Shown: in pieces, positions 15,032 through 25,200 of the stretch | Layout of the letters: each line of letters opens with the position of its first letter | Position numbering within the stretch: position 1 is the stretch's first letter | Source of the DNA: Halomicronema sp. CCY15110 | GTDB lineage: Bacteria > Cyanobacteriota > Cyanobacteriia > Phormidesmidales > Phormidesmidaceae | Assembly: GCF_016888165.1 (NCBI RefSeq) | Contig: NZ_JACSWC010000176.1 | Location: forward strand, 1 to 33,894 | Direction of reading: 5' to 3' | DNA: 33,894 nt | The notes under the pieces: model-generated | What the model was told of the DNA's origin: nothing | Database searches by the model: none | The model's input: only the letters and a program-made list of their open reading frames with translations | Made by a program: the position numbers and the translations under genes

Positions 15032-15918
15032 TGAAGATTTTGCTGCTGGGGTGTCAGGGCCAGGTCGGCCAAGAGTTGCTCACTACGCTATCGGCGATCG
15101 GGACGGTCACCGCTTGGGGGCGTCACGAGTTAGATCTCGCTCAATTAGATGCCATTGGCCCCAAGATTTTGGCCCAGCCGCCCGATGTGATTGTGAATGC
15201 CGCTGCCTACACTGCGGTGGATAAAGCCGAGCAAGAACCCCAACTCGCTTACACCATTAACGGTGAAGCCCCAGGAAAATTAGCCCAAGCGGCGGCGGCG
15301 TGTGGGGCGATCCTGATTCACATTTCGACGGACTACGTTTTCGACGGTCAGCAAAACCAGCCTTATCAACCTGACAGTCCGACGAATCCGCTGGGGGTGT
15401 ATGGCCAATCCAAACTGGCGGGGGAATTGGCGGTGCAGGCTGCCTGCGATCGCCACGTCATTCTGCGCACCGCCTGGGTTTACGGGGCTAAGGGACAGGG
15501 CAACTTCGTCAAAACTATGTTGCGACTGGGGGCCGAGCGCGACACGTTGAAAGTCGTTTACGACCAAGTCGGGTGCCCTACCTGGAGCTATGACATTGCC
15601 GCCGCGATCGCTCAACTCATCCCGTATCTCGCACCGGGCACGTTTGGCACCTACCATTTCACCAATAGTGGGGCCGTGAGTTGGTACGACTTTGCGATCG
15701 CCATTTTTGAAGAAGCCGCTGCCCTGGGCTATCCGCTGACCCTGAAAACCGTGCTGCCCATCACCACCGACCAATACCCGCTGCCCGCCAAGCGTCCCGC
15801 TTACTCGGTACTCGGCTCCGAAAAACTCGACGCACTCTTGAACCAAACGCCTCCCCATTGGCGGGTCAGCCTCCGCAAAATGCTGCAAGAGTTTGTGTCG
15901 TCTCCACCGCAAGGCTAG
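15031..15918 (+). CDS. rfbD: dTDP-4-dehydrorhamnose reductase
   Basis: NADPH-dependent reductase that forms dTDP-L-rhamnose, the final step of the pathway. The 295-residue short-chain dehydrogenase fold begins MKILLLGCQGQVGQEL, a Rossmann glycine motif. DVIVNAAAYTAVDKAE, HISTDYVFDG and the catalytic YGQSKLAGE (Tyr-xxx-Lys) follow, then VLRTAWVYG-type RmlD features. The ATG overlaps the rfbC stop (TAATG). The rfbA gene follows after 15 nt. The length and motifs are complete, with no sign of decay. Confidence 0.96.
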   Translation: MKILLLGCQGQVGQELLTTLSAIGTVTAWGRHELDLAQLDAIGPKILAQPPDVIVNAAAYTAVDKAEQEPQLAYTINGEAPGKLAQAAAACGAILIHISTDYVFDGQQNQPYQPDSPTNPLGVYGQSKLAGELAVQAACDRHVILRTAWVYGAKGQGNFVKTMLRLGAERDTLKVVYDQVGCPTWSYDIAAAIAQLIPYLAPGTFGTYHFTNSGAVSWYDFAIAIFEEAAALGYPLTLKTVLPITTDQYPLPAKRPAYSVLGSEKLDALLNQTPPHWRVSLRKMLQEFVSSPPQG

Positions 15919-15933
15919 CGAGAGGTTGCCCCC

Positions 15934-17013
15934 ATGACGATGAAAGCACTGATGTTATCCGGTGGCCGCGGTACCCGCCTGCGCCCCCTCACCTACACAG
16001 GGGCAAAGCAACTGGTGCCCGTGGTCAATAAACCGATTCTCTGGTACGGCATTGAGCAAATTGTCGCGGCTGGCATCACCGACATCGGCATCGTCATCAG
16101 TCCTGAAACTGGCGACGCCATTCGGGCGGCGACGGGTGACGGCGCTCAGTTTGGGGCTAAAATCACCTACATTTTGCAAGACAGCCCCGACGGCTTGGCC
16201 CACGCGGTGAAAGTGGCGCAACCGTTCCTTGGTGAGTCACCGTTTTTGATGTACCTCGGCGACAATCTAATCCGCGATGAGCTAGCCGGGTTTGTCAGTG
16301 AATTTGTGACGCGATCGCTCGACGCCCTCATCATGCTGAAGCAAGTGCCCAACCCCACGGCCTTTGGCGTCGCGGTGTTGAACTCCGCAGGGCAGGTCAC
16401 TCGCCTGGTGGAAAAGCCCAAAGATCCGCCGTCGGATTTAGCCCTCGTCGGGGTTTATCTGTTTTCGCCCCAGATTCATCAGGTGATTGCCCAGCTACAG
16501 CCCTCACCGCGCGGTGAGCTGGAAATTACTGACGCCATTCAAGCCCTGGTTGATACTGGCGGCAACGTGACGGCTGAGACCTTACAAGGTTGGTGGCTCG
16601 ACACGGGCAAAAAGGACGACCTTTTGGCCGCTAACCAAATCATTCTCGATGAAACCCTCAGTCATGACATTGCCGGCACCGTGGATGACGCCACCCAGAT
16701 CAGCGGTCGCGTCCGCATTGGCCCCGGCACCACGGTGGTCAATTCCACCATTCGCGGCCCGGTGGCGATCGGCGACAACTGCCACATCGAAAACTGTTTC
16801 ATTGGTTCCTACAGCAGCATCGCCCACAGTGTCACCATGATCGACGTGGAAATGGATCACAGCGTCGTACTCGAAGGCGCTGTGATCAAAGAACTGCACC
16901 AGCGGATTGTCGATAGCCTCATCGGCCGCCGCGCCCGCCTTGTGCACAGTCCCAAACGGCCCAAAGCCTCGCGCTTCATGGTGGGCGACGATTGTGTCAT
17001 TGAGCTGATTTAA
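15934..17013 (+). CDS. rfbA: Glucose-1-phosphate thymidylyltransferase, long form
   Basis: Joins glucose-1-phosphate and dTTP to dTDP-glucose, the entry step to dTDP-rhamnose. The nucleotidyltransferase domain carries LSGGRGTRLRPLTYTGAKQL (about 7-26), VNKPILWYGIEQI, MYLGDNLI and GWWLDTGKKDDLLAAN. At 359 residues it is longer than the ~290-residue RmlA. The extra C-terminal ~110 residues carry hexapeptide-type left-handed beta-helix repeats (VRIGPGTTVVNSTIRGPVAI), as in the StrD-like long class. GAGAGG precedes the ATG at proper spacing; a second ATG lies two codons in. It is the third gene of the rfbCDA unit. The dehydratase gene rfbB is absent from the window. A strong terminator lies about 240 nt downstream. 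Confidence 0.94.
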   Translation: MTMKALMLSGGRGTRLRPLTYTGAKQLVPVVNKPILWYGIEQIVAAGITDIGIVISPETGDAIRAATGDGAQFGAKITYILQDSPDGLAHAVKVAQPFLGESPFLMYLGDNLIRDELAGFVSEFVTRSLDALIMLKQVPNPTAFGVAVLNSAGQVTRLVEKPKDPPSDLALVGVYLFSPQIHQVIAQLQPSPRGELEITDAIQALVDTGGNVTAETLQGWWLDTGKKDDLLAANQIILDETLSHDIAGTVDDATQISGRVRIGPGTTVVNSTIRGPVAIGDNCHIENCFIGSYSSIAHSVTMIDVEMDHSVVLEGAVIKELHQRIVDSLIGRRARLVHSPKRPKASRFMVGDDCVIELI

Positions 17014-17251
17014 ATCAAGCGCTTGCAGAACTGTTGATAGGTAGGCGCGATCGCGGCCATCGTTCACAACTGGTGCGATGCCTGCTCTAAATAATTTGGA
17101 TGTTATGGCAGAAGGTTGAAAGGTCTAAGGTGCACGGTGTACAGAACGCTTTTGCCTCGGGCAGTTCGGTCATTGAGCGTGGTCTAACCTAATGGCGGCT
17201 TGCTGTATTTGATGCTCGTTGCTAAGCGGTAGTCTCAAACCGTGAATTGGC

Positions 17252-17291
17252 TGCCCTCTGGATTGAGTTAAATCAATCCAGAGGGCATTTT
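17252..17291 (+). terminator. Rho-independent terminator after the rfb operon
   Basis: A perfect 15-bp stem (TGCCCTCTGGATTGA, 17252-17266, with its reverse complement at 17273-17287) closes a 6-nt loop. TTTT follows directly. It is oriented to end rfbCDA transcription and to insulate the next gene. The 240 nt between the rfbA stop and the stem hold no recognised gene. Confidence 0.85.
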
Positions 17292-17437
17292 GCATTTATA
17301 AAAACGCCAATAGCCAGTAAAATTTGAGTAACGGGTATTCCTTCGCAGGCGAACCGCCAATCGCGTGGCGCAATGTCGGTAGGATGGATCTTGATTTTGC
17401 ACGCTGCTCTGTTGACGCACAACATAGGTATCTGGAC

Positions 17438-19645
17438 ATGACCGCAGTCACTTCTAAGCCAACGGTTCCCGCATTTTGCGATGGTATTCAGCATTTTGCC
17501 GAAACTCTACCGGATTTTGACACCTACGGCAAAACGCCCGCCATTGGTGAAGGACAGGCGGCGATCGCCTCCCCCACTGACGCCGCTGCGGTGTACCAAA
17601 CCATGTTGGCCGCAGATGCCCTGCGGTATCTCACGTTGCAGGTGACAGCGAGCAAACAATCGGGGCACCCCGGTGGCTTTGCCAGCATTGCCGATGGCAT
17701 TGCGGCGCTGGCGATGCTGGGCCACAAAAACATCGTGACGGAGGTCGGTCACCACGCTCCCGGCTTCTACAGCACCGTGTTTCTCGATCGCTCCCTCGAA
17801 GCCATGGGCATCGAGACGGTACAGCAAATGTGCGATCGCTTTCGCGAGACCCACGGCTTGCTGGGCCACCTCTCCGGCCAAATGCCCGGTTTGTTGAGCC
17901 CCGCTGGCCCTTTGGGGCAAGGCCAACACTTCGCGATGGCGGGGGCGAAGCTGCATCCTGACGTGCTCTTTCCGGTAACCATCGGTGATGGCGGCTTGGG
18001 CGAACCCTACATCATGAGCAGCTTTGGCCACTTCCACACCGCCTATCCCCAAATCACGAACTTCTTACCGGTGTTGGTGTGGAATGGCTATTCCCAGGAG
18101 CACCACAGCATGGTGTCCACCCAGTCCAATGAAACGATGACCGCCTACTGGCGAGCCAATGGTTTCAAAGAAGTCATTTTGGTGGATGCCAAAGACTTTG
18201 ACGACGCCAACCAGCCCGGTGCTTATGTGGACAGCACCGCATTTTCGCAAAAGCAGCGCTTGGTCTTTACCCAGGCGGTGCTCGAAGCGACTGACAAAGC
18301 GGCCCAGTCAGCTCTGGGTGGGACGCTGACCGTCCTGATTATCAAGCAGCTCAAGGGGGCCGGGGTGCATAAGCGGGGGGCGCAATCCCATAACCTGTAT
18401 CCGGGCGATAGCCTCGACAAAGACTACATTGTGGACGCCCTCAAGGCACGGGCGCTGACGCCCGCCGCCTGGGATTTGGTGCGCACTAACCTGATGCGAT
18501 CAATGGGCGGGCCTAACTCCGCTACCGCTGTCACCGAATCGGTGTTGGCGCTGCCGGACTTGGGGGAGCTGCCGCTGCAAGAATTTGCCGTCGGCGGCGA
18601 TAAGCAAGTTGCGACGACGGCCATGGGGGCGCTGGTCGGTCATGTGGGCCAGCAAGATCCGCAGTTCATTGTGACCAATGCCGACGGCAACGCGGCGTCT
18701 GGAATCAACAATATTAACCAGGCGCTCAAAATCATTCACCCCACCACGGATGAGGTGTATTTTCAGCAGCCCCAAGGACAGGTTTACGAACCGCTGAGTG
18801 AAGATGCTTGCGCTGGATTAGCCGCCGCCCAGGCTTTGTTTGGGGCGCGATCGCTCTGGTGCTCTTACGAATCATTCGCCATCAACGGCCTGCCTATTTG
18901 GCAAACTGTCACCCAGGCCATGGCGGAATTGCGTCGTTTGACCCCCTCAACCGTCACCCTGTTTACCGCTGGTGCGCTGGAACAGGGGCGCAACGGCTGG
19001 ACCCACCAACGCCCCGAAATTGAAAACTATTTTGCGGGCATGATGCGCAACGGCAATATCTTCCCCCTCTTCCCCATGGATGCCAACAGTATCCAAGCCT
19101 GCTACGAGTGGGCGCTAGGCACCTTTAACAAAGGGGTCACCATTACTGCCAGCAAATCCCCCCTGCCCGTACGCACGACCTTGGCGCAAACTCGTACGGC
19201 GTTGCAGAAAGGGGCGATCGCCCTCAGCGCGACCCCTGGCAGCAAAACCGTGGTCTTTGCCGTGATCGGCGACATGACGCTGATTCCCGTGTTCGAAGCG
19301 GCGGAACAGCTCACGGCTGCTGGCATAGGAGTGCGGGTGGTTTCGGTTGTCAGCCCCCGACGACTCTATCGGCCCAGCGATGTGGCGTGGGAGAGCGCCT
19401 CAGAACCTGATGGCGACTTCCTCGGTGATGCCGAATTTGCCGAACTGTTTGAGGGCGATGCCCTGATTGGCGTTACCGGTGGGTCTTCGGCCATGTTGGA
19501 GCCGATCATGCTGCGTAGCAACACCCCTCGCGATACCTTTGCCTGGAAGCGGGGTGAAACTGCGAGTAGTGCCGCTCAAGTGATGGCGCTGAACGGCATT
19601 ACCGCCGAAAACTTTGTCAGTCGCGCGAAGGCATTGCTGGGGTAA
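17438..19645 (+). CDS. Transketolase/phosphoketolase-like ThDP enzyme
   Basis: A 735-residue thiamin diphosphate enzyme. The N-terminal half has QSGHPGGFASIADGIAAL (about 72-90), like the transketolase SGHPG block. The cofactor motif GDGGLGE (about 183-189) is completed about 28 residues later by the Asn of VLVWNGYS. The C-terminal half contains TLFTAGALEQGRNGWTHQ, which resembles the HNGFSHQDPG region of phosphoketolases. It is neither a standard transketolase nor a standard phosphoketolase. It may be the cyanobacterial second putative phosphoketolase group (Sll0529-like), but that is from memory. I prefer the ATG at 17438; the frame is open back to a TTG at 17324 with no good ribosome site. 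It is preceded by the rfb terminator and has no operon partner. Confidence 0.85.
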   Translation: MTAVTSKPTVPAFCDGIQHFAETLPDFDTYGKTPAIGEGQAAIASPTDAAAVYQTMLAADALRYLTLQVTASKQSGHPGGFASIADGIAALAMLGHKNIVTEVGHHAPGFYSTVFLDRSLEAMGIETVQQMCDRFRETHGLLGHLSGQMPGLLSPAGPLGQGQHFAMAGAKLHPDVLFPVTIGDGGLGEPYIMSSFGHFHTAYPQITNFLPVLVWNGYSQEHHSMVSTQSNETMTAYWRANGFKEVILVDAKDFDDANQPGAYVDSTAFSQKQRLVFTQAVLEATDKAAQSALGGTLTVLIIKQLKGAGVHKRGAQSHNLYPGDSLDKDYIVDALKARALTPAAWDLVRTNLMRSMGGPNSATAVTESVLALPDLGELPLQEFAVGGDKQVATTAMGALVGHVGQQDPQFIVTNADGNAASGINNINQALKIIHPTTDEVYFQQPQGQVYEPLSEDACAGLAAAQALFGARSLWCSYESFAINGLPIWQTVTQAMAELRRLTPSTVTLFTAGALEQGRNGWTHQRPEIENYFAGMMRNGNIFPLFPMDANSIQACYEWALGTFNKGVTITASKSPLPVRTTLAQTRTALQKGAIALSATPGSKTVVFAVIGDMTLIPVFEAAEQLTAAGIGVRVVSVVSPRRLYRPSDVAWESASEPDGDFLGDAEFAELFEGDALIGVTGGSSAMLEPIMLRSNTPRDTFAWKRGETASSAAQVMALNGITAENFVSRAKALLG

Positions 19646-19715
19646 GTAACTGTTACGCCCCTCCTGCTTAACCAGGGATTCTGTGGGGGCGAACGGCGTA
19701 CGGGGTAGCGTCTGC

Positions 19716-20030
19716 TCAAGCCGCCCGATTTTTCAACACCAGCTCGGCGACTTGTTCGATGAATGAGTCGCCTAAGCGATGGTGGCAGGTCGCGGCTAAG
19801 GAGACCAACGCACTCCGGGGGTTAGCACCGGCGGGGGGCGGGTTGCCGCAGTAAAGTTTGCGATTGATGATGGCGGGGCGCAGTTGCTGCTCGGCGAGAT
19901 TGTTCATGGCGTCCACTTCGGGATCGTCCAGAAAGGGCAGCAAGTGGCCTTGAGGCGGGTCGGATGGTCAGGGGTGAGCAGCGGTTGGACGAAGTCGGCG
20001 TCTGCGCGGAAGAGATATAACGGTAGGCAC
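19716..20030 (-). pseudogene. Decayed IS66-type transposase C-terminal fragment
   Basis: The frame 19716-19943 encodes LPFLDDPEVDAMNNLAEQQLRPAIINRK, the C-terminal NNxAE..LRP..I.RK block of IS66-like transposases. Upstream coding, YLFRADADFVQPLLTPDHPT then RLK, continues in another frame, so a frameshift lies near 19945-19955. The rest of the transposase and the IS ends were not found. This is a remnant with no expected activity. The following ~310 nt up to the tRNA pair hold no gene that I can support. Confidence 0.75.
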
Positions 20031-20343
20031 GTCAGCTGACCAGAATGCTGTGAGGGAGGCTAACGAGAGGCCGCATGGCTCAGTCGGGGAACTCGATACC
20101 TTGATTGTGCGCTGACGATTCTCGAACGTTGCTGATTCAATGGCTAATTAAGCGGCTCAGACCTTTGAAAGCGCATCCAAAATTTCGCCAAATCATCTAC
20201 GCATTCAGCAACGCCCAGTAACCTTCTAACTATTCTGGCAGATCCTAGTGGTGGTAAGTTGCGATCGGCATGACTCAGATTTTTGTGGTGATTTTCCGCA
20301 GTCTGAGGACATTGTTATGTTAGGATTAATGACTGTGGATGGC

Positions 20344-20425
20344 GGGTCGGTGCCCGAGTGGTTAATGGGGGCGGACTGTAAATCCGCTGGCTATGCCTAC
20401 GCTGGTTCGAATCCAGCTCGGCCCA
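20344..20425 (+). tRNA. trnY: tRNA-Tyr (anticodon GTA)
   Basis: An 82-nt class II tRNA with a long variable arm. The acceptor GGGTCGG pairs with TCGGCCC (20418-20424). The anticodon stem-loop CGGACTGTAAATCCG carries GTA, and the T arm GCTGGTTCGAATCCAGC is perfect. CCA is not encoded. It lies 9 nt before tRNA-Thr and is probably co-transcribed with it. Confidence 0.96.
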
Positions 20426-20434
20426 TCCACGCCT

Positions 20435-20506
20435 GCCCATGTAGCTCAGCGGTAGAGCACACCCTTGGTAAGGGTGAGGTCACGAGTTCAATTCTCGTCA
20501 TGGGCT
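20435..20506 (+). tRNA. trnT: tRNA-Thr (anticodon GGT)
   Basis: A 72-nt tRNA. The acceptor GCCCATG (20435-20441) pairs with CATGGGC (20499-20505). The anticodon stem-loop CACCCTTGGTAAGGGTG carries GGT, and the T arm is CGAGTTCAATTCTCG. CCA is not encoded. The tRNA-Tyr/tRNA-Thr tandem is a common bacterial arrangement. Confidence 0.96.
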
Positions 20507-20568
20507 TCTGGAAGGAATCAGCAGTTCTCCGCTTCATAAGATTGATAGAGCTGAATGAAGTATTGCCC

Positions 20569-20717
20569 CAATTCAAAATATGGCGTCGAAGGTTGAGAGC
20601 AACTGAGGCTCCGATTCTTTGCCTGCGGCAATTACTGATGTGGCGAGTTGTGCCCAGGTCAACGAAGATTCGAACCAGAGCTTGGTGGCTTGGCAATTCA
20701 AAATATGGCGTCGAAGG
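20569..20717. repeat. 24-bp direct repeat pair downstream of the tRNAs
   Basis: A perfect 24-bp direct repeat starting CAATTCAAAATATGGCGTCG occurs at 20569-20592 and 20694-20717, 125 bp apart. It sits in the 766-nt gene-free stretch 20507-21272, between tRNA-Thr and the envelope cluster. No gene was recognised in that stretch. The repeat may mark an old insertion or duplication beside the tRNA genes. Confidence 0.7.
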
Positions 20718-21272
20718 AAAGGCTCTGCGCCGAAAGCCTGTTCCCGAACAGCCTGATTTTGCCTTTCTTTAACGTGCCAGTTTTGATCGTTAAGCGGCGG
20801 CGAAACTCGATCCACAGATGTTTTTTGTTTTCAAGCAAGCCCCTAATTGCTCAGGAAAGTTGATGACTGAGCGCTGATTTTGGCTGTCATTGTGCAAGGA
20901 AAAAGTTGCATAGTGGCGATCGCTCAGCTTCGCAGGGGTGTCGCTACTTGAGCACTTAGCGGGGAGGCGTTGCAAATAAGTCAGATAACCTTCGTAATAC
21001 AGGTTTAACACCCTCGAAACCGGATATTTACGCTCTTGTTATCAATTCTTTAGATCGATCAGGGTATATTTACGGACATCTTTGCTGTACGCTTAACTCC
21101 CGTAAAGCAAAGTCGGTGAGTGACTGCCGCTTAGTACAAATGCTTTTTGTATGCAGTTGTCATCTTGGCTTTACAAGTGTGGTGTATTTCGGGCTTTTTA
21201 TGATCCTACGGGGTCAGCGTAGTCCCTTGCGGGCTCGCGGTTTGAGGATGTGAACTTTGTCTCCTGAATAGA

Positions 21273-22277
21273 ATGTTGCGACTTGATTGGATCTTTTCCA
21301 TTCCGGGTTCTGCATACCGACTTGTCGGATATTTGGCCCGTTCTTTTAAGCGTCGGTTTTGGTTGCAGGCAGCGATCGCCTTTTTGGTGGTGCAGCTGCT
21401 GAGTTGGTCTGGGGTCGTGCCCAATTTCGGTTTGACACCGGTGGCGGCTCAGTCAACCAACGTTACCAACCAAGCTGGCGGTAGTTATGTCGATGCCAGC
21501 AACACGCCCCAGAGAACGGTCTCAAATCCGACCTCTCTTCAGGCGACGGGAACGGCCTCCCTAACGATTATCAAAACGGCGGATCGGGGGGCGGCTGAGC
21601 CCGGCGATGTTGTGGTTTATCGACTCCTGGTACGCAACCCAGCGACGACACCCAGTGGTGCCCTAACGATTACGGATGAACTTCCTCTCGGCTTACAGTT
21701 CATTGAAGAGTCAGTGCGCACTTCGCCGCTGCAATTTACCAGTATTACGACCCGCGATCGCAGCTTTACCCTCGACTTTGGGGGGGCTTCGTTAGCGGGT
21801 GGTCAGGAGCTGTCGGTGGTCTACGCGGCTTTGGTGACTCCCGATGCCATTCGCGGCTCGGGGCGCAACGTGGCCCAGGCGATCACCCCTACCAGTAGTG
21901 CATCTGCTAGCAATGAACTCGCGATTCGTCCCGGCATTCTGGCTGACTGTGGCACGCTTGTCGGCCGCGTTTTTGTCGATAAAAACTTTGACGGTGAGCA
22001 GCAAGCGGGTGAGCCCGGTGTGCCAAATGCCGTGGTCTTTATGGACGACGGCAACCGAATTTTGACCGACCCCGACGGGCTGTTCTCGGTCGCCAATGTG
22101 TTGGCCGGCAATCGAGTTGGCACGCTGGATCTCACGAGTCTGCCGGGCTATACCCTGGCACCGAACCTGTTCCGACTGGCGGATAATAGTCAGTCGCGGC
22201 TGGTGCAGTTAGAACCCGGTGGCCTGGCTCGGATGAACTTTGGTGTCACACCCGCATTTGGGGAGGAGCAGGGGTGA
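21273..22277 (+). CDS. Exported DUF11 + SdrD B-like surface protein
   Basis: A 334-residue exported protein. A basic N-terminal extension of about 30 residues leads to a long hydrophobic signal (about 31-58) ending VAAQS. A DUF11 domain covers about 95-200 (SLTIIKTADRGAAEPGDVVVYRL, then ITDELPLGLQF). An SdrD B-like Ig domain covers about 225-295 (GRVFVDKNFDGEQQAGEPGV, then DPDGLFSV). Both are beta-sandwich modules typical of bacterial surface adhesins. Its TGA overlaps the next gene's ATG by one base (TGATG), so the two are coupled. It is the first of a four-gene envelope cluster. No sorting signal or barrel is seen, so it is probably periplasmic, or surface-held by the downstream partners. 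Exact function is unknown. Confidence 0.85.
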   Translation: MLRLDWIFSIPGSAYRLVGYLARSFKRRFWLQAAIAFLVVQLLSWSGVVPNFGLTPVAAQSTNVTNQAGGSYVDASNTPQRTVSNPTSLQATGTASLTIIKTADRGAAEPGDVVVYRLLVRNPATTPSGALTITDELPLGLQFIEESVRTSPLQFTSITTRDRSFTLDFGGASLAGGQELSVVYAALVTPDAIRGSGRNVAQAITPTSSASASNELAIRPGILADCGTLVGRVFVDKNFDGEQQAGEPGVPNAVVFMDDGNRILTDPDGLFSVANVLAGNRVGTLDLTSLPGYTLAPNLFRLADNSQSRLVQLEPGGLARMNFGVTPAFGEEQG

Positions 22278-25200
22278 TGAAAACCTTACTTGCAATGCTT
22301 GGCTGGCTCATGGTCAGCGCTTTGGCCGCCGATGTGATGGGTGTGGCGATCGCCCAGACCACCACCGATGAAGGCGACAATGCCTCATCATCAGGGGCGC
22401 AACCGGAAAGAGCGGCCTCAACGCCAGTGGTTAATCTGGCCGCTTTAAGCCGTGACGCTGCGATATCGCCGGAGTCGGCTAAAATTGCCAACGCCTCCAC
22501 CGAGGCTGACGCCTTGTCGAATCTTGATGCGGTCGGTGTGGGTAATCTCGCGTCACCAACTCGGGGCCAGGGTGCGATCGCTCCGGCGACGGCTGGCGAT
22601 GCCGCCCGTACCTCCGCTGAGCGCGTGAACGAAAACACCGCATCAGCCCCTCGGTCGAGTGCTCCCGCCGCTGGGCAACTCGGCATCGCGACCACCAAGC
22701 TCTCAGACCTTCCTACCGCCGCTGATCTGGCTGATCTGACAGCGCAGTCCAATCCCCAGCCGCTGCCGGAAATTCCTGCGGATGCTCGGGCAGCTGAGGC
22801 TGAAGCGGCAGCAACGCTCCCTAAGTTCAACCTCAGCTTGGTGCCCGTCACGGATCCGGTAGTGCCCGCCAACCGCCGTTCCACCATTGAGTTTGAGGGC
22901 CGGATTACCGACCCCGACGGCAACCTTATTTCTCGGGATGTGGTGGTGACGCTGACCACTGGAGCCGGTGAGTTCCAAGGGGCCGATTATGATCCCGATA
23001 TGGCGGGTTTTCAAGTCTTGGCCCGTCGCGGCCAGTTTGGGGCCATTCTGCGGTCTACCCTCGACGCTCAGCAGGTGCGTATTCGGGCAGCGGCCTCAGC
23101 CTATGAAGTGCAGGGACTCGACCCGGACGACGACGTCACGCTGGATCGGTTGGAACCGCTAGAAACCTTTGCTCAAGTAGAGTTCGCTACGAATCTGCGA
23201 CCCACGCTGGTGTCGGGTGTGGTGGATGTGCGGCTGGGTCCGGGCGGCACGAATTTCTGGGGCAGCTATGCCGATTTTCTGAACCCCGACGACATTGGCG
23301 ACACCGAGTTTGACCTGGGGGCGGCCTTATTCGCCACGGGTAGCCTGGGGGATTGGCAGTTCACCGGAGCGCTGAACACCCGGCGGGCACTGAATGAAAC
23401 CTGCGACGGCAACCGTCTATTCCGTAACGATCAGTTTTGCGATAACTCTTACGCGGTTTACGGCGACAGTTCCCAGGTCGATTACCTCACCCCTTCGATT
23501 GATAGCTTTTTCGTGCGTTTTCAGCGCGATGCCGAGGTAGCCGGGGGCGAAGCCGATTACTTCATGTGGGGCGATTACCACACGACCGAATTTGCCCGTT
23601 CGTCCCAAGAGTTCACCTCGATCACGCGCCAGCTGCACGGCTTTAAGGGCAACTACACTCTGGGTAATTTGCAGATTACGGCGATGTATGCCAACAATCT
23701 GCGGCCGTTTCAACGGGATACCATCGCCCCCGATGGCACCAGCGGTTTCTACTTTTTGTCCCGCCGCGTCATCTTAGCGGGCAGTGAAAACGTCTTCCTG
23801 GAAACGGAAGAACTCAACCGTCCCGGCACGGTCATCGAGCGGCAGGCGCTCAACCGGGTCAGCGATTACGAGATTGACTACGATCGCGGCACCCTCTTAT
23901 TCCGCCAGCCGATCTATCGCACCCGCTTTGACTCCCAGGGGAGAACCCTGGTCAATCGCATCGTGGTCACCTATGAAGTGGACTCAGCGGATGAAGGCAA
24001 CCTCTACGCCGGGCGCTTCCAATACAATTTCAAGGCTGGGCAGCCCAACGCTGGCGGCTGGGCCGGCATTACCCTGCTATCCGAAGACCAGGGCGATCAG
24101 GACTTCTCGCTATACGGGGCGGATGTGCAGGTGCCCTTGGGCGAAACGGGCTCTTTCACTGGAGAATATGCCCATTCCTACTTCGATCGCTTTGGCGAAT
24201 CAGCGGACGGTAACGCCTATCGCCTCGAAGCCCAGGGGCCGCTCTTTACCCCCACTGTGCAGGGGTTAGCTTATCTTCGCAGTGCGGATGAAGGCTTTTC
24301 CAACACCGCGACGACGAGCTTCCGGCCAGGGCAGACTCGTTGGGGGGCGGGGGTCAATGCCGCGGTCGGGCCGACCACTCAGGTCAACGTCCAGTTTGAT
24401 CAGGAAATTAACCGAGGCGAAGCACCGGAGGTGCTCACCGACGAGTTTGAGCTGTTCCGGCCGGGGCAGTTTGCCCAACCGGGCGATCGCGTGGACAATA
24501 CCCTGACCACCTATCGGGCTGGGGTGCGGCAGACGCTTGGCTCCGTCGATGTGGGACTGGATTATGTGAACCGCGATCGCACCGATCGCCTCACCAACAC
24601 CAGCGCCAATTCGCAGCAGTTTGTGCCCCAGGTGGCCATCCCCATCACGGGGGATCTCCAGTTTCGCGCCCAGAGCGAAATCAATGTCGGCAGCGACGAC
24701 GACATCGCCTACCCGGATCGCACTACCCTGGCGTTGGATTGGGCGGTGCAACCCGGCGTCACCATGCGCCTGTCGCAGCAGTTCATTAGCGGCAGCGGCG
24801 TGGAGCCGCGCAACATCACCAGTCTGGATACCATCGCTGACTATGATTTGGGCGACAACACCTCCCTGCGCAGTCGGTATTCGATCATTGGCGGCTACGG
24901 CGGACTCATTGGTCAGGCGGCTTTGGGGCTCAATCACCGCATCATCTTAGCCCCAGGCTTGCGGGCCACCGTCGGCATTGAACATGTGATCGACGATGCC
25001 TTTAACAACACCGGAGCAGGGCAGCAATTTGAGCAGCCCTACGCAGTGGGCCTCGGCGGTACGGCCCTCGGCATTCTGGGCGGTACCTCTTACTCCGTCG
25101 GCTTGGAATATACCAATAATCCCGACTTTCAGGCCAGCGCTCGGGTCGAGCATCGCGATTCTGCGGGGGGCAACAACACGGTGTTCACCGCCGCCGCTGC

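Noticed and set aside
20569-20717. CRISPR-like array
   Set aside because: Only two repeat copies, spacing too long and no cas genes.
20248-20772. 174-codon plus-strand frame
   Set aside because: It runs through both tRNA genes and has no protein features.
22246-22959. 237-codon minus-strand frame opposite the barrel gene
   Set aside because: Antisense to the low-complexity Ala/Ser region. Its Ser/Ala-rich composition is explained by the opposite frame.
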